Assembly (NCBI RefSeq): GCF_015644665.1
Contig: NZ_JADOBQ010000013.1
Coordinates: 22,646 to 86,645 of the forward strand
Length of the DNA: 64,000 bases
Direction of reading: 5' to 3'
From: Roseobacter sp. MH60115
GTDB taxonomy: Bacteria > Pseudomonadota > Alphaproteobacteria > Rhodobacterales > Rhodobacteraceae
Of this stretch, positions 44,073-52,296 are shown piece by piece (position 1 is the stretch's first letter; each line of letters begins with the position of its first letter). A program made the translations under genes and the position numbers. Under the pieces are notes generated by a model. That model did not search any database. It was given only the letters and a program-made list of their open reading frames with translations, and was not told the origin of the DNA.

Positions 44073-45670
44073 CGCGCCCCCTCCCGCACGACCCAGCCGC
44101 GCAGGCGTCGAAAGAGCCACAACACCCCCAGCATCAGCAGGAAGTAAAAGACCAGCAACCCGTTCATGAAGGTGGCCACATCGCCGCCCTCGGAGACGAT
44201 CAGATTGACGGTCGACACCAGTTCGGCCAGCGCAATCGCACTCGCCATGCCCGCCGCCTTGACGATGTTCACGCAGGCGGCCACCAACCCGTCATAGGCC
44301 CGCTGAAACGCACCCGGCACCAGCGCCCAGACGGTGGCCCCGGGCCGTTCGCCGCGTTCCTGCGCCAGCGCGTGCGACAGCAAAACCGCGTTTGTAGAGC
44401 CTGCATAGAGCGACAGGATCAGGGCGGCGACCCCAAAGGCCCCCGGGGTGATCAGCGCCGATTGCGCCAGCACCCCGCCAAGGCCGAAGAACACGATGTA
44501 CATCTGCAGGATCGGCGGCGTCATCCGTGCGACGGTCACCAAAAGGCGCTGCGGCGCGAGCAACAGGCGCGCCCAAAGACCGCGTCCGCGCAGCGCCGCA
44601 TCCATCATCCCCAGCGCCAGTCCCACCGTCAGCGCCCCGAGGATCGCCACCGCCGAAAGCGACAGCGTCAGCCCCAGCCCGCGCATCAGCCGCCCCCGGC
44701 TGTAGGCATCGTGAAAGACCCGCAGATCAATCCCGGTGCGGTCGCGCAGGGCCATCATCCAGCCCGGCGGCGGCGCGGCGTCTTCTGCCTGCGGAAACGG
44801 CGGCGCGCCCAGACAGGCTTTGGGCAAGGGATCACCCCGGCAGAGCGACGGCTGCGCCCAGGCCGCATTCAGCGCCTGCAGATAGGCGCTCTCCCCGATC
44901 TGCCATTTCCGTTCCAGCGCCAGAATATGCCCGGTGGCGTGCCATTCCCCGATCATCGCAGAGACAAACCGCCCCAGCGTGGCATCGGCCTCCCCCTGTG
45001 CCACGGCCATCGCCCAGGGCGTGACCAGAATACGCTCCTCCATCACCGAATAGGGATCGTCGGGGTTGGCCAGCACCCGCTGCACCAGCGCCGTGTCGTC
45101 AAAGGCCCAGGCGACGCAGCGGCCAAAGGACAGCGCCATCTTGGCCTCGCGATTGGCCGGGAAATACTGGCCCGCCACGCCGTAGTTTTCCTCCAGCGTG
45201 CGGTTGTAATAGGCGCCCTGCGTCATGCAGACGGGCTCGCCGCGCAGGTCTTCCCAGGACTGATGCGCATGATCCCCCGGGCCGTAGGCCACGACCCCGC
45301 TGGAATAGTAGCTGGGGTCCAGCAGCCCCGCCTGCGCCCGCCGCGTGACCGTGTCGCCCATGGTCGCGATCACCACGTCGATGACCCCCTGGTTCACCCG
45401 CGCCAGCCGGTTCGAGGCGGTGACGGAGACCAGCTCCAGCTCAACCCCCATGCGCGTGGCCAGCGCCCGGGCCAAATCAGGCTCTAACCCGGTGATATTG
45501 CCCTCTGCATCCAGCATGCCCCAGGGCGGGTAGTCGGTTTTCACCCCCACGATCAGCGTGCCGCGTTGCAGGATATGGGCCAGCCGCCCGTCGGCATTCT
45601 CCGGCAGCTGCACCTGCGCCAGCACCGCCTGCCCCCACAGGCAGAAAACCACGCTCAGAAACCGGATCAC
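44069..45670 (-). CDS. Solute-binding-protein/permease fusion (amino-acid type)
   Basis: 533 residues from a GTG that overlaps the methyltransferase stop (GTGA). Signal peptide (1-19), family-3 solute-binding domain (about 30-260; LIVGVKTDYPPWGMLDAEGNI, LEPDLARALATRMGVELELV), then a permease domain (about 325-530) with five or six helices. The permease EAA region reads AYDGLVAACVNIVKAAGM, not EAA-x3-G. The binding domain is therefore fixed to the membrane and faces the periplasm. Coupled to the next permease, forming a heteromeric pair. No ATPase is encoded nearby. Confidence 0.8.
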   Translation of the reverse strand: MIRFLSVVFCLWGQAVLAQVQLPENADGRLAHILQRGTLIVGVKTDYPPWGMLDAEGNITGLEPDLARALATRMGVELELVSVTASNRLARVNQGVIDVVIATMGDTVTRRAQAGLLDPSYYSSGVVAYGPGDHAHQSWEDLRGEPVCMTQGAYYNRTLEENYGVAGQYFPANREAKMALSFGRCVAWAFDDTALVQRVLANPDDPYSVMEERILVTPWAMAVAQGEADATLGRFVSAMIGEWHATGHILALERKWQIGESAYLQALNAAWAQPSLCRGDPLPKACLGAPPFPQAEDAAPPPGWMMALRDRTGIDLRVFHDAYSRGRLMRGLGLTLSLSAVAILGALTVGLALGMMDAALRGRGLWARLLLAPQRLLVTVARMTPPILQMYIVFFGLGGVLAQSALITPGAFGVAALILSLYAGSTNAVLLSHALAQERGERPGATVWALVPGAFQRAYDGLVAACVNIVKAAGMASAIALAELVSTVNLIVSEGGDVATFMNGLLVFYFLLMLGVLWLFRRLRGWVVREGAR

Positions 45671-46455
45671 GGCACGGCCACGGCAATCAACCCATAGCCC
45701 AGACGCGCCGGACACATCCGCACCAGCAGGCTGTCGATCCAGCGCAGCGGCGCATGGGTGGTCAGCAGGCTTTCGGACAGCACGCTTTCGGCGCGCAGGC
45801 TATCGACCCGGAACCCGGCCTCGGACAATTCGGCGCGCAGACGGTCCGGGTCGTAAAGCTGGTAGGGCAATGTGACCTCGGTGCCCTCCATGATGCGGGT
45901 GTAGCGGATCAGCCCCTGCGCCGCGGGCCCGGCGGCCCGCTGTTCCCGCAGAAAGCGCCGCGCCTTGTTAGGGACGGATATCAGCAACCGCCCGGTCTCC
46001 GGTTTCAGCAGCCGGCGCATCTGGCGCAGGGCCGCAATCCGCGCATCCCGGTCGTCGATATGGGCCAGCACGCCAAAGAGACAGAGCATCAGATCGGCCC
46101 GCCCCTGCGCCCTGACATGCGCCTCCAGCGCCTCTACCTCCGGGCCCAGCACCTGCAGGTCGGACCACCCCATCTCCGCCGCCCGCGCCGCCAGCATCTC
46201 CAGCGCTGCGGGGTTGATGTCGAACCCGGCCGCCACCCCTGCCCGCCCTTTGAGACGCAGCAGATAGCGCCCGTTGCCACAGCCGAAATCGATCACGTGA
46301 CCGCCCGGCGGCAGCAGCGCCAGCATCCGCCGCCAGGTGGACAGATTGGGGTTCGGATAGCGCCGGTCGTAATGCCCGGACCGGAAATAGAGCAGATAGG
46401 ACCGCGTCGTCAGATCCTGCGGTGCCGCGGCGCGTATCTCCTCATGCTGGCCCAT
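45667..46455 (-). CDS. Class I SAM-dependent methyltransferase
   Basis: 262 residues, Rossmann-like methyltransferase. SAM motif I VIDFGCGNGRYLLRL (54-68), FDIN acidic loop, motif IV LMLCLFGVLAHI and LRQMRRLLKPETGRLLISVPN. The C-terminal region is hydrophobic-basic without membrane helices. Between the channel and fusion genes with overlapping stop/start codons on both sides. Substrate unknown; a metabolite or a protein of this operon are possibilities. Confidence 0.85.
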   Translation of the reverse strand: MGQHEEIRAAAPQDLTTRSYLLYFRSGHYDRRYPNPNLSTWRRMLALLPPGGHVIDFGCGNGRYLLRLKGRAGVAAGFDINPAALEMLAARAAEMGWSDLQVLGPEVEALEAHVRAQGRADLMLCLFGVLAHIDDRDARIAALRQMRRLLKPETGRLLISVPNKARRFLREQRAAGPAAQGLIRYTRIMEGTEVTLPYQLYDPDRLRAELSEAGFRVDSLRAESVLSESLLTTHAPLRWIDSLLVRMCPARLGYGLIAVAVP

Positions 46456-47738
46456 CAGTTCGGCGCAATCGCGCCGGAGCCCAGCGTGTTCTCGATCCGC
46501 TTGCGCCAGTCGGTGTCGCGCATCCGCACGATCAGCGCGCTGTCGATGGCGCGGCGCAGATCCTCATTGCCACCCGCCCGCGTGATGGCCCAGCCGTAAG
46601 GCTCGTTGCGATAGACACTGTCCTGCACGGTGATCTGCCCGTCATAGGGCGACCGCCGCGACATATACGACAACGCAATCCAGTCGCCCAGCACCGCCTC
46701 CACCTTGCCCTGATAAAGCTGCTCCACCCCCTCTTTCCAAGTGGGCGTCAGCACCACGCCCCCCGGCAATCCATCCGCAGGCATGGCCTCCACCTTGCGC
46801 ATATTGCCGCCATGCCCATCGCAGGACAACCAGGCCGCCCGCGCTTTCAGCTTCTCCTGTTTCTCGCTGCCCTCATCGGCACGGAATGCCGCCTCCGTCG
46901 TCTCCAGCCGCAGGAATTCCTGCGCGGTGGAACAGCGCAGCACGGCGATGTTCAGCCCCGGCAGCGCCTGCGCCGACACGGGCGGATTTTCCCCGATGGC
47001 CCCGACAAAGGCCGAAGTAATCACGCCCAGAATCATTGCCGACAGCGCGGTGCCCACCACCGCCATGATCATCTCGAACACCTTGCCCATCAGCGTGGCA
47101 AAACCGTCGCCAATCCCCTTCAGCCCGGACGTGCGCGCAACCGCCTCCAGCATATAGGCCATCCAGGTCCGCACGACACCGGGCGGCGGATCATCCTCCG
47201 ACCCCGTCGCCAGGTTCAGCATGAAGGCCCGCAACAAAAACGCGGTCACAAGGTTCAGCAGCAGAAACAGAATGATTGCCCGCGCGACCGTGGGCTGAAA
47301 CACCGTGTCCGTGATGGTCTCGATCGCCACCTCGAAATCGATCGCGCCATCCTGCGCCACCGCCAGCGTCAGCCCCGATGACAGGTACTGCTGGCTGAAA
47401 TCATAGGTCAGCATCCGCTCGGACGTGATGGTCAGGGGCGAGATCACCACATCCACCGTGCCCCGGCGCAACCCCTGCTCCTGCGCATCGATGCTGTCGC
47501 AATTCACAAAGGCCGTGGTCTTGTCGATATCCGTCGACACCGAATGCCACAGGTCCACGGCAAACCCGCGCGGCATCCCGTCCGGCCCCATGTAGGTGAA
47601 AGGTTCCGCCGAGCGCACCGCAACCACCAGATCATGATCGCCCTCGGGCACATCACAGGCCCCGGCAGGCAGGGCAAAACCCAGCGTCAGGACCAGCAGC
47701 AGACAAAGGCGGCAAAGGATCGGACAGCGATGTGACAT
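46455..47738 (-). CDS. Bacterial ionotropic glutamate-receptor-like channel (GluR0-like)
   Basis: 427 residues. Signal peptide (1-27); ligand lobe S1 (about 35-145) with SPLTITSERMLTYDFS (100-115), which matches the iGluR PLTI-x-x-x-R element, R108 being the expected alpha-carboxylate ligand; TM1 (about 152-172); re-entrant pore loop with LKGIGD (206-211) at the site of the K+ filter TVGYGD; TM2 (about 219-246); lobe S2 (about 255-420) with D352 in VLGDWIALSY as a likely amino-group ligand. This S1-TM-pore-TM-S2 order is that of GluR0. The filter is altered, so selectivity is unknown. Twelve nucleotides after the DUF4157 gene. Confidence 0.85.
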   Translation of the reverse strand: MSHRCPILCRLCLLLVLTLGFALPAGACDVPEGDHDLVVAVRSAEPFTYMGPDGMPRGFAVDLWHSVSTDIDKTTAFVNCDSIDAQEQGLRRGTVDVVISPLTITSERMLTYDFSQQYLSSGLTLAVAQDGAIDFEVAIETITDTVFQPTVARAIILFLLLNLVTAFLLRAFMLNLATGSEDDPPPGVVRTWMAYMLEAVARTSGLKGIGDGFATLMGKVFEMIMAVVGTALSAMILGVITSAFVGAIGENPPVSAQALPGLNIAVLRCSTAQEFLRLETTEAAFRADEGSEKQEKLKARAAWLSCDGHGGNMRKVEAMPADGLPGGVVLTPTWKEGVEQLYQGKVEAVLGDWIALSYMSRRSPYDGQITVQDSVYRNEPYGWAITRAGGNEDLRRAIDSALIVRMRDTDWRKRIENTLGSGAIAPN

Positions 47739-47750
47739 GTGTTCGGGGCC

Positions 47751-48368
47751 TTAACGTTCCAATGGGGTGGCATCGGTGGCGGTCGACAAAAGCTGCCCCC
47801 GGATGGACTTGCCCTGCGCCACCCCGCCAGCCCCCAGAGACACTGCCTTTGCCCCCATGTCATCCGCTTCCTTTTCAAGGCCTGCGTCATCATTGACCGG
47901 CACGCCGCCCGCCAACTGCCGTGTCGGGCGCACCCTGCCCTGCGCCTGCTGCACAGTGTGCCAGGTTTCATGCGGCAGGTGCTTTTCCTGACCGCTGGCG
48001 AGGTGAATATCGGTGCCCTGCGCATAGGCATGCGCGCCCACTTTTTGCGGTTCGGACGAATTGTAATGCACCTGAACAGCGCTCATATCCATGCCCGACA
48101 GACGCTCGACCCCACTGCGCAGGGCGCCCGGCAATCCGCCTTTGGTGCGCCCCTCGTCCTCCACCGGTTTGAGCTGTGCCGCCCCCTGCCCCCACCGCGC
48201 CAACTGCGCCACCACGGCGCTGTCATCGGCGCGCTGTTGCAGCACGCTCAGGCCGCTGTCTTGCCGCGCAACCGCCGGCATATCGGAACTCTGCTGCACG
48301 GGTGCAGGGCTTTTCACAGGGGTCTGAACCGGAACGGATTTGCGGTCGGAGGCTGAAATCTGCGCCAA
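47751..48368 (-). CDS. DUF4157 (eCIS core domain) protein with HExxH motif
   Basis: 205 residues from a TTG start with an excellent ribosome site (aaggagaatcctc). Disordered N-terminal arm (1-70), then the DUF4157 domain (about 78-180): LPGALRSGVERLSGMDMSAVQVHYNS, HAYAQGTDIHLASGQ, and the zincin-like HETWH (133-137) in LPHETWHTVQQAQG. DUF4157 is the eCIS-associated domain found in cargo proteins. No large C-terminal toxin follows (only about 20 residues), so it is a cargo of its own, an adaptor or a protease. It heads the operon of the glutamate-receptor-like channel. Confidence 0.85.
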   Translation of the reverse strand: MAQISASDRKSVPVQTPVKSPAPVQQSSDMPAVARQDSGLSVLQQRADDSAVVAQLARWGQGAAQLKPVEDEGRTKGGLPGALRSGVERLSGMDMSAVQVHYNSSEPQKVGAHAYAQGTDIHLASGQEKHLPHETWHTVQQAQGRVRPTRQLAGGVPVNDDAGLEKEADDMGAKAVSLGAGGVAQGKSIRGQLLSTATDATPLER

Positions 48369-48517
48369 GAGGATTCTCCTTATGGTGGCAGAGTAGCACC
48401 GGAATTCCCTTACGTCATTTGATCTTTGGTTAATCAATCCCTAAAGGGTGCAGGGTGGACACATTCTGCGGCGCTTTCGACGTAACTTTTTGATTTTACT
48501 ACATCTTATATAGCGAA

Positions 48518-49468
48518 TTAGGGCTTCTTGATCTGGTATTTCATCACCACTTTGGCCAGATCGACCAGCAAAGCCTCCAGATCGTCTTCGGACACCTTCG
48601 TATTGCGCATCTGGATTTGATAGCCCTTGGGCTGCTTCTTGGCCGTCATCGGGATACCGCGCACATCGAACCGCTGCACCGTGTCCCCGGTCAGCGCCGG
48701 CGGCAGCAGAGGCGACAAGCGCTCACCCCGTTTCAGCTTGGGAATGATCGCCCGATACTGCCGCTTCGGGGTGGTGGTGATGTCCACTTCCTCCAGGATC
48801 TGATCGCGCAATTCCAGGCAGGCCAGCCCCAGCGAGACGTCCCCCTGCCCCACGTTCAACCGCTCCGCGATCTCGGTCTGGGTAAGCTCCCGCAGGCTCT
48901 CCGCCAGCAGCCCGATGGAGATGAGTTCCTCGAACCCGTTGAGGTCCCGCCGCATGGTGTTCTCGTGGAACCGCTCTTCCAGATCGGCAAGGTCGCGGTC
49001 CCCCTGCACCGTGGCGATCACCGCCTTGACCGGCTGCCCCAGCGCCCGGCAGGCCTCCAGCCGCCGCCGCCCGGATTGGATGTAGAATTCCGCCGTGGTC
49101 TCCAGCGGGTTTGCGCGGTCCGCCTCCCAGGTCTCCTCCACCGGGCGCACGCGAATGGGCTGCGTCTGCCCGCGCCGTTTGATGTTGGCCACCAGCGCGG
49201 CGAAATCCTCATCTTCCTGCCAGGGCGCAATCCGGTCGCTGCCCACCTCATCCCTGATCTGCGAAGGGTCGAGATCAAGCACCACGGTGCCCGCCATCAC
49301 CCCCTGAAACAGGGAGCCATGCGCATCGTCGATCCGCTGTTTCAGCATGTTCATGGCCGACCCGGCCCACATGCCGCCCATGGCGCCCTTGCGGTCTGTA
49401 TCCGTCTCTGCAGGGCCTGTCAGAGCCTCATCCGGGATCGAGGCATCGAGTTTGCGTTTGCGGGCCAT
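48518..49468 (-). CDS. parB: Plasmid partitioning protein ParB/RepB family
   Basis: 316 residues. N-terminal ParB nuclease-like domain (about 60-165; IRVRPVEETWEADRANPLE, QSGRRRLEACRALGQPVKAVIA, FHENTMRRDLNGFEEL) and helix-turn-helix region (LTQTEIAERLNVGQGDVSLGLACLELRDQILEE). Binds parS and loads CTP-dependently as known for ParB. Its ATG overlaps the parA stop. Supports an extrachromosomal origin of this DNA or an integrated plasmid. Confidence 0.93.
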   Translation of the reverse strand: MARKRKLDASIPDEALTGPAETDTDRKGAMGGMWAGSAMNMLKQRIDDAHGSLFQGVMAGTVVLDLDPSQIRDEVGSDRIAPWQEDEDFAALVANIKRRGQTQPIRVRPVEETWEADRANPLETTAEFYIQSGRRRLEACRALGQPVKAVIATVQGDRDLADLEERFHENTMRRDLNGFEELISIGLLAESLRELTQTEIAERLNVGQGDVSLGLACLELRDQILEEVDITTTPKRQYRAIIPKLKRGERLSPLLPPALTGDTVQRFDVRGIPMTAKKQPKGYQIQMRNTKVSEDDLEALLVDLAKVVMKYQIKKP

Positions 49469-50799
49469 CAGCTCCAGCGCTCCTCTATGAAGGTCTTGGC
49501 AAATTCTCTTGGGGGCAGCTCCGGCCAGATGCGCTGCACCAGCGCGTCATTGACCGCATTGGCATTGGCCATGAAGGCCTTGGCCGAGGCGCGCCGGGTC
49601 TTGGGCGGCATGTATTCATAGATGCTCTTGTACTCTTCGGCGGCATTCGCAATGGCATCCGACCGGCTGTACCAGACCTGCATGACCTCGCGCGGTGCCT
49701 TGCGGTAGAGGTCGAGGATCTGATCGGTATCCTGCGTGTTTTGTTCCTGCACAATGGTCGGCAAAACCATATGCTCACCCGCCCCAATCTCGATATCTGC
49801 CTCGAATCCCATAATGAACTCCAGGTACTCGCCGATGTTGGACACATAGGTGGCCAGGGTCGCCAGATCGAACCCTTTCATGGTCTGCGGGATCACCACA
49901 TTATCCGCCGCCACCAGCCCGTTGAGCTGCATCAGCGTCAGCGAGGGCTGCTGGTCGATCACGATCACATCGACGGTTTCCGACAGAGCCCGGGTATAGG
50001 CAGCCATGTCAAAAGCTCCATCTTCTCCGCGGAGATCGTCATTCGCAGTGCGCGGCCCGTTGTCGGCATCCCATGTCGCGATGGCATCTTTCAGCACCCG
50101 GTAGACCGGCACCTGGGATTGCTGAGACATGAAAAACAGGCTGATGTCGCCGTTCTGAATATTCGCCCCGCCGGGGATCAACCGGACGCCGGGCCAGGGT
50201 GTGGATTGCCAGATCCGATCCAGATCGCGCCCGGACGGTGGGGTCAATTTCACCGCAGCCGGATCGTCCACCCCCATAAAATCCGCCAGCGTCGGCGTGT
50301 CCGGCTCAAAAAGCGGCAGCTTTTCGTCGGCAAAATAGAGGCTGACGGTGGCCTGCGGATCGGCGTCGATCACCCCCACGCGCAGCCCGTAGTGCAAGTT
50401 CACATATTGCGCAAAATGAGCCGCGCTTAGTGATTTGCCGGTCCCGCCTTTCTGGGCACCGAAGGTCACAACCTTGACCGGATCGCCCGCTTGTCGCCAG
50501 TGCAAGTAGGGTCGCTTGGCCGCCTTGTTCGAGCCGATGATCGCGCGGATCAGCATGATCTCAGACGGCGAGAATGTCCGCTCCCGGCCCTGTTTTTCAC
50601 CCTCCGGGAACATGGCTTCTTCATTCGATATCCGGGTCAGATAGGTCGTGTCGACGGCCAGCAGGCTTGCAACTTCCACCATGGAAAAACGCCGTGCAAC
50701 GCGCGTGCGCAAAGTCAAATCGCGCTGCAATTTGGTATTCACCGCGCCCATGACCCGGCTCATATTCCGGATAAATTGCTCAAACTGCCCGTATGCCAT
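49468..50799 (-). CDS. parA: Plasmid partitioning ATPase ParA/RepA family
   Basis: 443 residues. N-terminal MerR-like helix-turn-helix (about 35-60; RFSMVEVASLLAVDTTYLTRIS), then a deviant Walker A KGGTGKS (117-123), DADPQATVS, and Walker B region VIVIDQQPSLTL. The N-terminal DNA-binding arm is typical of autoregulating type Ia ParA proteins. Start ATG lies 3 nt after the rep stop; a TTG one codon earlier is less likely. Confidence 0.94.
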   Translation of the reverse strand: MAYGQFEQFIRNMSRVMGAVNTKLQRDLTLRTRVARRFSMVEVASLLAVDTTYLTRISNEEAMFPEGEKQGRERTFSPSEIMLIRAIIGSNKAAKRPYLHWRQAGDPVKVVTFGAQKGGTGKSLSAAHFAQYVNLHYGLRVGVIDADPQATVSLYFADEKLPLFEPDTPTLADFMGVDDPAAVKLTPPSGRDLDRIWQSTPWPGVRLIPGGANIQNGDISLFFMSQQSQVPVYRVLKDAIATWDADNGPRTANDDLRGEDGAFDMAAYTRALSETVDVIVIDQQPSLTLMQLNGLVAADNVVIPQTMKGFDLATLATYVSNIGEYLEFIMGFEADIEIGAGEHMVLPTIVQEQNTQDTDQILDLYRKAPREVMQVWYSRSDAIANAAEEYKSIYEYMPPKTRRASAKAFMANANAVNDALVQRIWPELPPREFAKTFIEERWS

Positions 50800-50802
50800 C
50801 AA

Positions 50803-51744
50803 TTATATCCACGGATATTTTTGTGTATTCATCCCTGATTTCGCCGGGATGAACGCTGTGTTCAAAGAACAGGAGGGCGTGTCGTTACGCAAGTGCTTTT
50901 GTGCCAGCCCCCAGCGTTTCAGGTAGCTTTTCAGCAGGTTTCTTTTCTGGGCATGGGCGGTGATGCCGGAGGCTTTCACAAGCTTTTCGAACTGCTGGAT
51001 GGTCGGAAACTGGCGCCAGTGTTGTGGCCAATGCTGCCGGATATGGATAATGATTTCGGCGGTTTCGTTCTCTGAAAAGCCGGATTTATGTAGCCATTTA
51101 ACTTGCTCTGAGACGTGGACCTCTCCTGAATCCAACCTCAATTCCGCCCACAATTTGATGAGCCGTGCGGCTATATCCGCGGAGATGGGATCCGGTTTTC
51201 GGCGTGCGAGATGCTCATCCGTCGAGGCGAGCATCTGAGATGTGGGCATTGTCTTTGCGGAGGGGTAGGGCGCGCCCTTGAAGCAGCGAGCCCATTGTCC
51301 AAGCAAGTGATCCAAATTGGATTCCAAATCCATCGCAGAGTGATTTTTATGGATATGATTTTTAGAGTCCTTAAGGCGTTCACTGGGCTGAACACTGCGT
51401 TCAATTCTGGGCGTGGTTTTACCTTTCAACGACGCCCGCCAGTCCTGCCAGAATGTGACGCGATATTTGAGCCGGTAGTTGTAGCCGCTTGCGGTTTGCT
51501 GCTCCTCGGTCTCGATCAAATCTGCTCCTCGTAGTTCCTTGAGATAGCCGGAAATGGCGGATTTTGATCGGCCGGAGCGTTGGCTCAGCTGGTCCAGGGA
51601 GGGCCAGCAATAGCCTTCGGTATTGGCCATCCGGCAAAGCTCTACCAGCGTGCGAAAGGCGCCTGGGCTCAGGTCGATGTCGAGGATCTCGACGGGGAGG
51701 GCAACGAACCCTTTTTTGCGGTCAAATGACGGGTGCTCGGACAT
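50803..51744 (-). CDS. Plasmid replication initiator with winged helix (Roseobacter DnaA-like type)
   Basis: 313 residues. N-terminal winged helix (about 30-95): SPGAFRTLVELCRMANTEGY, LDQLSQRSGRSKSAISGYLKEL. The rest is helical and basic, without Walker motifs, so not a AAA initiator. Placement as first gene of a rep-parA-parB operon and the N-terminal fold agree with the DnaA-like/RepB-type plasmid replicases of Rhodobacteraceae; which compatibility group cannot be said. Start ATG has gaggt 4 nt upstream; an in-frame GTG or ATG farther upstream is weaker. Confidence 0.75.
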   Translation of the reverse strand: MSEHPSFDRKKGFVALPVEILDIDLSPGAFRTLVELCRMANTEGYCWPSLDQLSQRSGRSKSAISGYLKELRGADLIETEEQQTASGYNYRLKYRVTFWQDWRASLKGKTTPRIERSVQPSERLKDSKNHIHKNHSAMDLESNLDHLLGQWARCFKGAPYPSAKTMPTSQMLASTDEHLARRKPDPISADIAARLIKLWAELRLDSGEVHVSEQVKWLHKSGFSENETAEIIIHIRQHWPQHWRQFPTIQQFEKLVKASGITAHAQKRNLLKSYLKRWGLAQKHLRNDTPSCSLNTAFIPAKSGMNTQKYPWI

Positions 51745-51808
51745 ATTTACCTCGTTCCCGCAATGCAAAAAGCTTGCAGGTTATGGGGTGCCGCGCTATC
51801 TTTGGGTA

Positions 51809-51878
51809 TCAGACAAGGACAGCCGACATGGTTGTTTTGAATGAAGCCGAGTGGTTGCCGCCGCTCGGCTTTGTTTTT
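51809..51878 (+). ncRNA. Candidate antisense RNA (ctRNA) in the rep leader
   Basis: On the plus strand, opposite the rep leader: TTGCAG (51774-51779), 17-nt spacer, TATCTT (51797-51802), predicted start near 51809; then a stem AAGCCGAG (51844-51851) / CTCGGCTT (51864-51871) with 12-nt loop, followed by TGTTTTTG. A promoter and an intrinsic terminator about 70 nt apart, antisense to the rep 5' leader, have the size and position of plasmid copy-control ctRNAs. Not proven. Confidence 0.5.
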
Positions 51879-52028
51879 GCAGTTGCCAATACTACATCAG
51901 CGCCTCCTTTTGCGGCTGCGCAAAAAAGGGTCGGGGCAGGCCCAGCGGGTGACGCCGGACGTTTGCTGTCTTAAAGTGATCCCACATTTGGGCCGCCTGC
52001 TCAATTCACGGACTACTGCCGCGTTTTC

Positions 52029-52062
52029 TTGGTATTAAGGCCTATATAGCCCGAAATACCAA
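52029..52062. promoter_or_regulatory. Palindrome around a TATATA box, likely rep promoter/operator
   Basis: Arms TTGGTATT (52029-52036) and AATACCAA (52055-52062), with inner GGC/GCC pair and CTATATA at the centre. On the minus strand TTGCCA lies 18 nt before CTATAT, a plausible rep promoter whose -10 sits within the palindrome. Fits autorepression by the rep or ParA helix-turn-helix proteins, or a parS-like site. Confidence 0.5.
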
Positions 52063-52296
52063 GACTATGGCAAGATTTTCTTTGCTTTGAGCGGGCGGTA
52101 CATGATTCATGCACCTTATTCCCTTATTTTCATAGCGTTTTCAAAGAGGGTTGGCTGATCCGTAGAGCGGTTCGTCGCCCCGTGTACCCATGGGGCAGGG
52201 GGCAGGTGTGGCGAATCCCCGGTACAGCGCGGAGGGCGATTCCCCGTAGGACGGGTGACTGCATCGGGTTGGAAACATCACGGAGCGCGCTGTTAT

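Larger units (their letters stand above)
19595..48368 (-). other. Extracellular contractile injection system (eCIS) locus with linked sensor/transport operon
   Basis: Twenty-one minus-strand genes form two blocks. 48368-43470 is a five-gene operon (DUF4157 protein, glutamate-receptor-like channel, methyltransferase, binding-protein/permease fusion, permease). 43346-19595 is a full Afp/PVC-type injection system. Most junctions overlap by 1-8 nt or are under 25 nt; the two larger gaps are 123 nt (43347-43469) and 135 nt (34478-34612). Capsid, portal, terminase and integrase genes are absent, so this is not a prophage. T6SS membrane components and ClpV are also absent. Confidence 0.9.

Noticed and set aside
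51828..51974. Short plus-strand frame starting in the antisense RNA candidate
   Set aside because: The terminator stem lies within it and the product is low-complexity; an RNA explanation is better.
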